A DNA stretch of 64,000 nucleotides from Flavobacterium celericrescens (lineage in GTDB: Bacteria > Bacteroidota > Bacteroidia > Flavobacteriales > Flavobacteriaceae). A program made the position numbers and the translations under genes. The notes beneath the pieces were generated by a model, which did not search any database, had not been told where the DNA came from, and saw only the letters and a program-made list of their open reading frames with translations. The stretch spans positions 62,001 to 126,000 of the forward strand of contig NZ_JAAJBV010000003.1 of NCBI RefSeq assembly GCF_011392075.1, given 5' to 3'. Shown here piece by piece: positions 9,456 to 17,211 of the stretch. How positions within the stretch are numbered: the stretch's first letter is position 1; each line of letters begins with the position of its first letter.

Positions 9456-9621
9456 TCATTTCACAATCGCTTGCAAATAAAAATTTATCATTGCTCCCAC
9501 CTCCTCTATTGTGTCTAAGACTAACACCTCCTTGCACCTGCCAATTCTTTTTCAAATACTCGTTTATTTGCTGCTCTAAATCTTAAATAGAAATTCCTTC
9601 GATTACTTTATATTCTTTCAA
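9456..9621 (-). pseudogene. DUF1737 family small protein, disrupted (internal stop plus frameshift)
   Basis: Reading the minus strand from a TTG at 9621 gives LKEYKVIEGISI, a TAA stop, then DLEQQINEYLKKNWQVQGGV and SLRHNRGGG. The reading must then shift frame to finish as INFYLQAIVK with TGA at 9456-9458. The pattern YKVIEG, a short amphipathic helix, GWQ-like then GGV, and a QAIVK end is that of DUF1737 proteins (about 55-65 aa). Both an in-frame stop and a frameshift are needed, so it is broken, unless the sequence has errors here. It begins 3 nt after the stop of the 216-aa gene and ends just before a terminator, so it was the last gene of the pVip operon. Confidence 0.7.
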
Positions 9622-9623
9622 AA

Positions 9624-10274
9624 TTAATTTATTGGTTTTAAATTTTTTAAATACTCATAAAATTCCATAGACCAAACTATTTTATACTCGTAAGCTATGG
9701 GATTAAAAACTTTGTAAGCGATTAAGTGACTTTTCTTAAAATACAAATTCTCTAGTAATAGCACTTTTTCCTTAACATTTTTAAATTCTGGATGTTGGTA
9801 AGGAAAAGTTAACCCCACATCTTCTGGGCGAATAAAGAAATTGGAATTTCTAAAACCCAACACATTTTTAAAAAAAGGATGCGCAAATTTCTCATGTAAT
9901 CGAATCGTATTTTTCCAATGAAAGGGCAAAGGCTCTTTATTAATGATTTTCTTCATAAAAGGAATAGTTTTATGACTTTCTAAAAGAGGAAACTCATACA
10001 CGTCAACCAACTGTAACTCTCTTTCAATATAATGCAATTGCAATTCATTATCGTAATTTTGATTAAAATTGAAACCTAATATCATATCTTCATTGATATA
10101 GAGTTTAGACAAAACTTCGCCCGATAAATTTTCCGGATTCACAACCCAACGCTTTCTCTTTTTACTATTTGCTTCTTTGTCAGATTCATAAAATGGAAAT
10201 TGAGAAACAAGGTTAACAATTTCTTCATTGGTTTTGCCTTCAATATCAAAAGCTTTTATATTTAGTTTGTTCAT
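9624..10274 (-). CDS. Hypothetical protein in pVip operon
   Basis: This 216-aa soluble protein has no signal peptide. It has basic KKRKRW at about 38-43, and FPFHWKN-like and FAHPFFKN segments rich in aromatic residues and His in the middle. I recognise no family. Its ATG overlaps the stop of the preceding 50-aa gene (ATGA at 10271-10274), which indicates translational coupling within the operon headed by the viperin gene. A role linked to pVip is only suggested by this context. Confidence 0.6.
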   Translation of the reverse strand: MNKLNIKAFDIEGKTNEEIVNLVSQFPFYESDKEANSKKRKRWVVNPENLSGEVLSKLYINEDMILGFNFNQNYDNELQLHYIERELQLVDVYEFPLLESHKTIPFMKKIINKEPLPFHWKNTIRLHEKFAHPFFKNVLGFRNSNFFIRPEDVGLTFPYQHPEFKNVKEKVLLLENLYFKKSHLIAYKVFNPIAYEYKIVWSMEFYEYLKNLKPIN

Positions 10275-10423
10275 AATTTCTCTTTATTCTTAAACTGATT
10301 TGGATTTAGTTGTGTACCACGATTACCTTGATTTTGGTCGTATTGCTTGTTAGTTCCTTTTGAACCTTTGTTTGCATTTTGCATGTTAGCTTGATTTTGC
10401 TGTTGTGTGATTTTCTTTGCCAT
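10271..10423 (-). CDS. Tiny Q/N-rich protein in pVip operon (50 aa)
   Basis: This overlooked small ORF starts at ATG 10423 and encodes 50 residues: MAKKITQQQNQANMQNANKG, then SKGTNKQYDQNQGNRGTQLN and PNQFKNKEKL. It is dominated by Q, N, K and G with hardly any hydrophobic residue, so it is probably intrinsically disordered and basic. The stop overlaps the start of the 216-aa gene, and the gap to the preceding 44-aa gene is 6 nt. Tight packing on both sides argues for a real gene; function unknown. Confidence 0.6.
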   Translation of the reverse strand: MAKKITQQQNQANMQNANKGSKGTNKQYDQNQGNRGTQLNPNQFKNKEKL

Positions 10424-10429
10424 AATAAA

Positions 10430-10564
10430 TTATTTTTTAGATTTTGAAACATTCCCTCTACCCTTGCCAGAAGGATTACCTGTTGTGCTAGGATAAAGTG
10501 GATTTTTTGTTACACTTGGTTTTGTTGCACTGCTTGATTTTGAACCTGATTTTGAATTACTCAT
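10430..10564 (-). CDS. Tiny S/K-rich protein in pVip operon (44 aa)
   Basis: ATG at 10564 opens a 44-codon ORF: MSNSKSGSKSSSATKPSVTK, then NPLYPSTTGNPSGKGRGNVS and KSKK. It is rich in Ser, Lys, Thr and Gly and likely disordered. It lies 58 nt after the viperin stop and 6 nt before the 50-aa gene. Like its neighbour it could bind nucleic acid or protein by charge, but nothing in the sequence proves that. Kept as a gene because of packing and regular codon content. Confidence 0.5.
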   Translation of the reverse strand: MSNSKSGSKSSSATKPSVTKNPLYPSTTGNPSGKGRGNVSKSKK

Positions 10565-10622
10565 AATAACGATTATTAAAAAAATACCTACTCTATCCGC
10601 TTTTCGGTTTCCGCGTTTTCTG

Positions 10623-11501
10623 TTATGCTACCTCTTGTTTATTTTTCCAATCATAGAGACCACCACGTTCTTCGAATTTTAATACATCATAATTCATCTG
10701 TTGCAAAGCATTTTCACATCCCACTTCAAGAATAGGATTGCTGTAGTAGTGTTTGCCGGTTGCATTATTAAAAAAGCGTCCTGCTGGATCTACCATAACA
10801 TAACTTCCTTTCATTTGGGTATTGGTTTCAGGAACCGATACAATTTTATTATTTGCCTTTGTTCTATTATTCTCTAGAAATTGATTGAAATCATTCTCAG
10901 AAATTAAAAATCCGTTGACTTTCAAATCATTTTGACCAGTTATAGGTAAAACCTGAAAGATTTTCCAACGACTTGGCTGTGCATATTCGATAAAGTCAAT
11001 TAGTTTTTCATTATAATTTTCTGCACTTACCACCGTATTGATTTTCAGTTTATAGCCATACGATTTTATTTTATCTACAATCCTGTAATATTCCGTTTCT
11101 GTAATGTTTTTTTTTCCTGATACAGCTCTTCCCGTTTTCAAATTGGTAGTAGTAACTAAACTATCAACACTCAATGTTATCCAATCTAAATGCAGCTTAT
11201 TATTTTCGAGAAAGGCATCTGTTAGATTCGTACCATTAGTTACAATCATAGTAGTCATTCCCGCTTTTTTTGCGGTTGCAATTAAATCGGAAAGCCATGG
11301 ACAAAGTGTGGGTTCACCACCTGCGAAAGTTATCTTTTGAAAGCCTGATTGTGCTAAAGCAACAACCACTTCAATAGCTTGTTCTTTAGGTAAATGCCCT
11401 TTCGGCAAAACAGTTTTTTTAACGTCTTGAAAAGTGGCGAAACAAAAGTGGCAACGCATGTTACATGGTTCCCATAAATGAAAATTTACTGCTGGTATCA
11501 T
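10623..11501 (-). CDS. Prokaryotic viperin (pVip), radical SAM antiviral enzyme
   Basis: This 292-aa protein has the radical SAM cluster motif C13-x3-C17-x2-C20 in EPCNMRCHFCFATF and GGEP at 61-64. It has a viperin-specific C-terminal half: KINTVV (153-158), RWKIFQVLPITGQN (178-191), VPETNTQMKGSYVMVDPAGR (223-242) and RGGLYDW (279-285). These match animal viperin blocks (KINSV, RWKVFQ, VPESNQKMKDSYLILD, RGGKYIW) in order and spacing. Known family chemistry: SAM-dependent conversion of CTP or other NTPs to 3'-deoxy-3',4'-didehydro nucleotides that terminate phage transcription. No nucleotide kinase lies beside it; instead two tiny genes, an unknown gene and a DUF1737 remnant follow. The ordinary alternative (MoaA/NifB-like radical SAM) is disfavoured by the C-terminal blocks. 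Confidence 0.92.
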   Translation of the reverse strand: MIPAVNFHLWEPCNMRCHFCFATFQDVKKTVLPKGHLPKEQAIEVVVALAQSGFQKITFAGGEPTLCPWLSDLIATAKKAGMTTMIVTNGTNLTDAFLENNKLHLDWITLSVDSLVTTTNLKTGRAVSGKKNITETEYYRIVDKIKSYGYKLKINTVVSAENYNEKLIDFIEYAQPSRWKIFQVLPITGQNDLKVNGFLISENDFNQFLENNRTKANNKIVSVPETNTQMKGSYVMVDPAGRFFNNATGKHYYSNPILEVGCENALQQMNYDVLKFEERGGLYDWKNKQEVA

Positions 11502-11535
11502 TTGGTTTTATAATTTTATACACCAAATTTGCCAA

Positions 11536-11574
11536 GAAAAAAAAAGCTGATATAATGTAGAATCATATCAGCTT
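11536..11574 (-). terminator. Intrinsic terminator after the LytTR regulator gene
   Basis: Arms AAGCTGATAT (11544-11553) and ATATCAGCTT (11565-11574) pair perfectly over 10 bp with an 11-nt loop. On the minus strand a run of nine T follows. It ends the regulator transcript and separates it from the viperin gene, which therefore needs its own promoter within about 11502-11535. Confidence 0.8.
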
Positions 11575-11615
11575 ATGGTAAAGAATAAAAGCGGTATTTT
11601 GAGCAATGAAAGCGG

Positions 11616-12362
11616 TTATTTTTTCAACGATTTTAAAATCGATTGGTAATTTTCCGAAACAGGCAATTTTTTAGTTTCTAATTTTCCCGAAACAGAGAAA
11701 ACTTCAACCTCAACATATTCCTCTTTTTTATTGTAGTGTTTAATATGATTCACATTCACACGAAACGATTTATGAATAGTAACAAAATGCGATTTCAACA
11801 AACCTTTTTCTTCCATCTTAGAAAATGAAAAATCAATCAAACTTTCTGATTTTCTATTGGAAAAATAAATTTGCTTATTATTTGATTCAGAGCCACTGGC
11901 TTTGTCAGCTGCTAAGTACACAATAGAATCAACTGCTAGTTTGATACGTTTCTGCTTACCTAAATCAAGCGTTACATGATTTTGATTACTAAAAAACGTA
12001 ACCTCTTGTAAAAATCGAGATAATGTCTTTTGAAACTCTTGCTCTGTAAAGGGTTTCGTAATATGATCTACGCACAACGATTCCTCACGCTTTAAACGTT
12101 CCATTTCCTTAACATATTCAGGCGTATTGCTACTGGCAAACAATACGGGCAATTTCAATTCATGAGCCACTTCCATTCCTGTCATATAGGAATCGCCTAA
12201 ATTCAAATCTAAAATCAAAATATCAGGCTTAGACAACTTAACCTCCTGTAAAAAAGTCTTTGCCGCTAAAGAAGCGGTAACCACTTCCACAGGTAAAGCA
12301 TTTAAAAATCTTTGATTTCTTTCCAATTGTTCCGGATTGTCGTCTAAAAGAGCTATTTTCAT
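11616..12362 (-). CDS. LytTR family response regulator
   Basis: This 248-aa protein has a receiver domain at about 1-125: acidic pair D7/D8, phosphoacceptor D52 in ILILDLNLG, and conserved Lys near residue 103 in HITKPF. A LytTR DNA-binding domain follows at about 135-245, with FVTIHKSFRVNVNHIKHYN and the KKLPVSENYQ end. Such regulators usually pair with a 5TM or 7TM-Lyt histidine kinase, but none is next to it. It lies directly upstream of the viperin gene, separated by a terminator, so control of pVip by it is possible but not shown. Confidence 0.88.
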   Translation of the reverse strand: MKIALLDDNPEQLERNQRFLNALPVEVVTASLAAKTFLQEVKLSKPDILILDLNLGDSYMTGMEVAHELKLPVLFASSNTPEYVKEMERLKREESLCVDHITKPFTEQEFQKTLSRFLQEVTFFSNQNHVTLDLGKQKRIKLAVDSIVYLAADKASGSESNNKQIYFSNRKSESLIDFSFSKMEEKGLLKSHFVTIHKSFRVNVNHIKHYNKKEEYVEVEVFSVSGKLETKKLPVSENYQSILKSLKK

Positions 12363-12424
12363 TTTATATTCTATATTATTTTATAAACATTCAATATTAA
12401 ATTCATTTTCCCAGTCAATCCCTA

Positions 12425-12680
12425 TTTTGTTAGGCAGAACCTGACGAAGTGTCCTACACTGTAAGCTTTTGCTTCACGCAGTCAAAGCTGTCATTCTGAA
12501 CTCGTTTCAGAATCTCCTACAAAGTAGGCATCACTTCACGCAGCACAAGCCTGTCATTCCGCCGAATAGGAATCTCCTACACAGTAGGCATCGCTTCACG
12601 CAGCACAAGCCTGTCATTCCGCAGATTAGGAATCTCCTACAAGTAGGCATCCGCTTTACGCAGTAAAGCCATCCCCTTAT
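12425..12680. repeat. Tandem copies of the GGAATCTCCTAC repeat (copy group 3)
   Basis: At least three consecutive copies of a unit of roughly 60-75 bp: TGTCATTCCGCCGAATAGGA, then ATCTCCTACACAGTAGGCAT, then CGCTTCACGCAGCACAAGCC. The second is nearly identical to the first; an earlier degenerate copy begins near 12425. Together with the 14-bp array at 12711 it fills the gap 12363-12784; no gene is seen. Confidence 0.85.
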
Positions 12681-12710
12681 CCCTATTCCCTTTTCACTTC
12701 TCACTCCCCA

Positions 12711-12778
12711 CTTTTTACTTGGCTCTTTTTACTTTTTACTTGGCTCTTTTTACTTGGCTCTTTTTACTTGGCTCTTCT
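12711..12778. repeat. 14-bp tandem repeat array 2
   Basis: Four to five units of TTTTTACTTGGCTC in the same orientation as the arrays at 4701, 24207 and 27688. One imperfect unit (ACTTTTTACTTGGCTC) is present. Again preceded by ATCCCTATTCCC and CACTTCTCAC sequence. Confidence 0.88.
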
Positions 12779-12784
12779 CACTAT

Positions 12785-13564
12785 TCACCTACCATAAAAC
12801 ACCCCAAAATTTTGAACCGTTTCATACCAACTATCCGACTCTTCAATATACATCGATTCCAGTGGCAAATCTAAAGTAAACCCTTTCATACCATCGTTAA
12901 CACAATCCATTACCGCCAATCGGGCATTTTCAGAATAATTTTCCAATACAAAGGCTAATATATAAATCGATTCCTGATTACGAAGCATCACAAAATGATA
13001 CACCTCTTTAATATTGCTATTCTTACTAAAAGCGGCCAGCAATTGACTCTTATTAGCACCATCAATAGGATGTTGCGGAAACCCAACTTGCACTTGTGTT
13101 TCTTCCTGTACCGTAGTAGTAGCAATATTTTCTCTGTTGCGTTCCAACACAAACATAGTCTCTTGATCACTGTCGATAACGATACGACCAAAATTATATT
13201 GTTGAGCCATTTCCATCACTGCGTGAGCTGGAATAGCCATATATGCGGTTTCTTGATTAATCCATTTGCTCAAGGCCGTTTCCGAGGTAAACACCCCAAA
13301 AACCAGTAACCCATCCACATCAAAAACTGAAGTAAATCCTACTGTCGCTCCTTTTTTAAGCGTATGCCATGCATCCGATGTTGATTGTTTACCATCAGAA
13401 GGCACTACTAAAAATGCACGCGGACCATACAACTCGTCCATCACTTTTTTATAGTTTTCGGGTGTTTCATTTTGATGATACGTCTGTATCAATTGCAATA
13501 AAACCGAATTATCAGGTGTAAACTCGGATTCTTTTTTTTTGAATAGTTTGTTGAAGATATTCAT
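12785..13564 (-). CDS. SseB-like protein at the end of the type I RM operon
   Basis: This 259-aa soluble protein has an SseB-type N-terminal domain at about 15-150 (GVFTSETALSKWI, then IPAHAVMEMAQQYNFGRIVI). A second SseB C-terminal-like region lies at about 175-258 (VYHFVMLRNQESIYILAFVL). SseB domains are poorly understood; the family was named for serine sensitivity, and related domains occur near type VII secretion and toxin genes. It begins 1 nt after the stop of the 205-aa gene upstream, so it is the last gene of the seven-gene RM transcript. A link to restriction is contextual only. Confidence 0.7.
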   Translation of the reverse strand: MNIFNKLFKKKESEFTPDNSVLLQLIQTYHQNETPENYKKVMDELYGPRAFLVVPSDGKQSTSDAWHTLKKGATVGFTSVFDVDGLLVFGVFTSETALSKWINQETAYMAIPAHAVMEMAQQYNFGRIVIDSDQETMFVLERNRENIATTTVQEETQVQVGFPQHPIDGANKSQLLAAFSKNSNIKEVYHFVMLRNQESIYILAFVLENYSENARLAVMDCVNDGMKGFTLDLPLESMYIEESDSWYETVQNFGVFYGR

Positions 13565-13565
13565 T

Positions 13566-14183
13566 CTATTTTTTACCTATTAATGGTTTTAACTGTTTAG
13601 ATAATTCAATTTCTAAAATAGAAACAAAATCATCCATATCATTATCAAATACAAAATAGTTTAAAACTAAAGGAGGAAATTTTTCAAAATCATACCAGAA
13701 TTTCAATTGTAAACCAGCTGTTTTAGGACTTGGAGCCCAACCGCAATGGGTAATTATTCTAAACCAAAAGTCTTTCTTTACTTTGCCCACATATAATGTT
13801 TCAGTTGACTTATTTTCAAATTTATTTTTTATAGCAGAAACAGCTCTTTTATATTCTAATGGATTCTTTCGATAATTATCGTAATCCGAATTATATTCTT
13901 TTGACTTTATGATATTTGTATAATCTAAAAAGTCATTTCGTAACTCTTCTTGTCTGTTAAAATTTTCCTCAAATGAAAACCAATATAAAACTGGATTGCT
14001 TTTTATAGCTTTAATTTTAGCTTTTTCGATTTCAGATTGTTTCTCTTCCATACCTTCTTTTGGAATACTTGAAAAAAAATCTTTATCAATCTTGATAGTT
14101 TCAACTTTAAATTCTTTTGATAATTGTTTTTTGAGTAACTTTTTATATTTACCCAAACCTTTTGATATAAATTCTTTATTCAT
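13566..14183 (-). CDS. Possible GIY-YIG-like protein downstream of hsdR
   Basis: I chose the ATG at 14183 (205 aa) over the in-frame GTG at 14198. A strong GGAGGG sits 7 nt before the ATG, which follows the hsdR stop by 2 nt. Residues 65-68 (VLYW) and 130-133 (LYVG), then R142 and H146 in FRIITHCG, and a late Glu (191 or 193) fall in the order expected for a GIY-YIG nuclease fold (two strands, catalytic Arg, late Glu). There is an unusually long insert between the two strands. This is motif reading only; it may simply be an unknown family. Part of the RM operon by spacing. Confidence 0.6.
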   Translation of the reverse strand: MNKEFISKGLGKYKKLLKKQLSKEFKVETIKIDKDFFSSIPKEGMEEKQSEIEKAKIKAIKSNPVLYWFSFEENFNRQEELRNDFLDYTNIIKSKEYNSDYDNYRKNPLEYKRAVSAIKNKFENKSTETLYVGKVKKDFWFRIITHCGWAPSPKTAGLQLKFWYDFEKFPPLVLNYFVFDNDMDDFVSILEIELSKQLKPLIGKK

Positions 14184-14185
14184 TT

Positions 14186-17185
14186 CTAAGCCCTCCACTC
14201 TTTAAACTGTCCTTCCGCCTGTTCCATGATTTCTTGAAGAATAGCATTTAATTCTAAAATACTTACTTTACCTCGCAACTCTTTTTTGACTGCTAAACGA
14301 ATAGCAGCTTTCGCATCTTCTTTATTTGTCCAGTCGATTTGTAGGTTACTTTTTACGGCTTTTACTACGTTGTGAACCACGTCTTGAATTGGACCCGCTT
14401 CGTTGATGATGTCTTTTTTAGCGGCTAGAATATCATAGAACGCTAACTCTTCATCCGACAAACCTAATTCCGATTTACGCTTGTCTTCGTCTTGCATTTC
14501 TTTAGCACGTTCTACTAATTCTGCTATTGTAGTATAAGAATCAATAGCATTGGCGTGGTAACGGTCAATTACTTTTTCTAATTCTTCTTTAAGTGAAGTG
14601 TATTTCTTAATATTCTGAGGCAAACGCATTCTGATTTCATCTTTCAAAATATTCTTTAAAAGTTCAATCTTAATCGCAATACTGTCTTTATCTTTTTTAA
14701 CGCCTAATAAGAATTGTTCATCTAAAATAGAAATATCGGCTTTCTCAATACCTGCCATCGCAAATACATCAATAATATCATCCGATTCGATACTTCTACT
14801 GATGAGTTCTTTGATTTCGTTTTGAGTGGCTCTACCATTTCCTTTTACGGTTTTAGCATTTCGTATGGCTTTGGATACGTGTTGCGAAAACAAAATATCA
14901 ATGGCAAATTCCTGAATTTCAGGTTGCGATTTTACAATGGATAACAAACCTGTCAGTTTTTTTTCTTCCATCATAAATTGGTCGGCAACTTCATCATATT
15001 TCAATAAAGCGTTTAAAGCTTGTTTTACCAACAACATTTTATCACTTTCACGTAAAGCTTTCCACTGACTGTAATCAATAGTCTCGGGTAGCATATTTTT
15101 ACAAGCTTCCACTTGATTGAAGAACATATTCAAAGCCTGTTCCATATCAATGGTAGGTTCTCCTTTTCCACCGCCACCTGTATATTTATCGGTTGCTTTT
15201 CTTAGTTGGTCGCCAATACCGATGTAGTCTACAATAACTCCCGAAGGTTTATCTTTAAATACACGGTTGGTTCTGGTAATGGCTTGCATTAAATTATGTC
15301 CTTTCATAATCTTATCTACATACATCGTATGCACACAAGGCGCATCAAATCCTGTTAACCACATATCACGAACAATAACAATTTGCAACGGGTCTTTCGG
15401 ATTTCTAAAGCGTTTCTTTAACGCTTCGGTAGCTTCTTGTGTTCTAATATGCGGATTCCATGCTACTGGATCTTTAGAAATATTTCCTGTCATTACCACC
15501 GCAATTTCAGGACAGCCTTCTAATTGCGATAAAGCCTCATACATTTTCACGCTATTTCTTCGGCTCATACACACAATCATAGCTTTTCCTGGCAACGTAT
15601 CGGTACGCTTAGTAAAATGACTCAATATATCTTTAGCAATCTTTTCTACACGTTCCTGTGAACCTGCGGCATCTTCTAAAGCTGCCCATTTTAAGTTGCC
15701 ACTATCTTCTTGTTCCCAAGTTAGTAAATCTACATCCGAATCTAAATTTTCATTGGCTAAATGCAACTTGGCTAAACGGGGTTCGTAATAAATAGGAACT
15801 GTTGCTTTATCATCTACGGCTTGTTTGATGTCGTACACGTGAATAGTTTCACCAAACACTTCTTGTGTATCGGCATCTTTGCTATCTACTGGCGTTCCTG
15901 TGAATCCTATAAACGAAGCATTAGGCAAGGCTTTACGCAAATTAGAAGCAAAACCATCTAACAAACCATATTGCGTTCGGTGGGCTTCATCAGCCATCAC
16001 AATGATGTTTTCACGTTCCGATAAAATAGGATGTTCTAATTCTCCTAAGGTTTCATCATTTCCTGATTTCAAACGGAATTTTTCAATCGTGGTAAAAACC
16101 ACACCGCCACTTCCTGTGGATAATAATCGTCTTAAATCATCGGTTGAATCGGCATGTTGTACATCGCCTACTAAGTCTTTGGCTAACACAAAGTTTTCAT
16201 ACAATTGAAAATCCAAATCACTTCTATCTACTTGTACAACGATGGTTGGATTTTTCAATTCGGGTAAGCTACGTAAGATACCAGCATAAATAGCCATAGA
16301 GATACTTTTTCCGCTTCCTTGTGTGTGCCAAATGACCCCAATACGTCCATCACCATAAGGACGAATGGCTTTTTTAGCGGCTTCAACTGCAAAGTTTACC
16401 CCAAAGAATTGGTGGTATTTTGCGCCTTTTTTAATCAGTGTCCCATTGTGGTCTTCAAAAAAGACAAAGTTTTTAATATAATTCAGTAAACGTTCTTTTG
16501 GAAACAAACCGAATAACAAGGTATGCATCTGAAAATCGTCTTCTACTATGGTAGTGCCGTTTATACTTTTCCAAGCCGCATACCATTCGTTGGAAGCGTT
16601 GAACATACCGTGTTGGGCTTCGTTACCGTCGCTTACTATGGTGGCTACGTTGTATTCAAACAAAAGTGGAATATCTTTGGTGTAGTGCTGAATTTGATTG
16701 AATGCTTCTTGTAAATTGGTATTTTCATCAAACCAGTTTTTCAATTCAAAAACGATTAAAGGCAAACCATTTACATACACAATCACATCGGGACGGCGTT
16801 TGTTTTTGCCTTTAATACTCAATTGATTCACTACCCAAAACGTATTATTTTCAGGATTTTGAAAATCTATAGGATATACGTGAACGGCTTTTTCATTACC
16901 GTTAGCGTCTTGGTATTCGTAATCTAACCCTTTGGTGAGTTTTAAATGAAAATCTCGGTTGCGGTACAACAAATCAGCGCCTTTATTGTTTACAAACTCC
17001 GCCACAATTAACGGATACAACTCCGCAGGCAAATGCGGATGCTGTTGTTGTATAAACGCTAACAACGTAGCTTTATCCACCACTTCGTTTTCTGGAAACG
17101 TAAACGTAGTGCCGTGTATGTGGCTATACCCTAAATCGGTTAACCAATCGATGGTAGCTTGTTCTATTTTGGCTTCTGTTGTCAT
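14186..17185 (-). CDS. hsdR: Type I restriction endonuclease subunit R
   Basis: This 999-aa protein has the full HsdR layout. An N-terminal PD-(D/E)xK nuclease carries D133 in RPDVIVYVNG and E147-x-K149 in FELKN. The superfamily 2 translocase has Walker A HTQGSGKS at about 287-294, the MADEAHR box near 395, GFTGTP soon after, and TRTNRVF with QAI in motif VI. A helical C-terminal domain binds the methylase complex. It cuts unmodified DNA at a distance after ATP-driven translocation. The gene lies 26 nt after the PD-(D/E)xK-like gene and 2 nt before the 205-aa gene. It looks intact. Confidence 0.95.
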   Translation of the reverse strand: MTTEAKIEQATIDWLTDLGYSHIHGTTFTFPENEVVDKATLLAFIQQQHPHLPAELYPLIVAEFVNNKGADLLYRNRDFHLKLTKGLDYEYQDANGNEKAVHVYPIDFQNPENNTFWVVNQLSIKGKNKRRPDVIVYVNGLPLIVFELKNWFDENTNLQEAFNQIQHYTKDIPLLFEYNVATIVSDGNEAQHGMFNASNEWYAAWKSINGTTIVEDDFQMHTLLFGLFPKERLLNYIKNFVFFEDHNGTLIKKGAKYHQFFGVNFAVEAAKKAIRPYGDGRIGVIWHTQGSGKSISMAIYAGILRSLPELKNPTIVVQVDRSDLDFQLYENFVLAKDLVGDVQHADSTDDLRRLLSTGSGGVVFTTIEKFRLKSGNDETLGELEHPILSERENIIVMADEAHRTQYGLLDGFASNLRKALPNASFIGFTGTPVDSKDADTQEVFGETIHVYDIKQAVDDKATVPIYYEPRLAKLHLANENLDSDVDLLTWEQEDSGNLKWAALEDAAGSQERVEKIAKDILSHFTKRTDTLPGKAMIVCMSRRNSVKMYEALSQLEGCPEIAVVMTGNISKDPVAWNPHIRTQEATEALKKRFRNPKDPLQIVIVRDMWLTGFDAPCVHTMYVDKIMKGHNLMQAITRTNRVFKDKPSGVIVDYIGIGDQLRKATDKYTGGGGKGEPTIDMEQALNMFFNQVEACKNMLPETIDYSQWKALRESDKMLLVKQALNALLKYDEVADQFMMEEKKLTGLLSIVKSQPEIQEFAIDILFSQHVSKAIRNAKTVKGNGRATQNEIKELISRSIESDDIIDVFAMAGIEKADISILDEQFLLGVKKDKDSIAIKIELLKNILKDEIRMRLPQNIKKYTSLKEELEKVIDRYHANAIDSYTTIAELVERAKEMQDEDKRKSELGLSDEELAFYDILAAKKDIINEAGPIQDVVHNVVKAVKSNLQIDWTNKEDAKAAIRLAVKKELRGKVSILELNAILQEIMEQAEGQFKEWRA

Positions 17186-17211
17186 AATATAATTTACTTT
17201 ATGTCTTACAA

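Noticed and set aside
12469..12666. 65-aa open frame on the plus strand
   Set aside because: It is the translation of the tandem GGAATCTCCTAC repeats (repeated HRFTQHKPVIP), not a gene.
14186..17185. Possible frameshift or truncation in hsdR
   Set aside because: All expected motifs and a full-length C-terminal domain are present in one frame.
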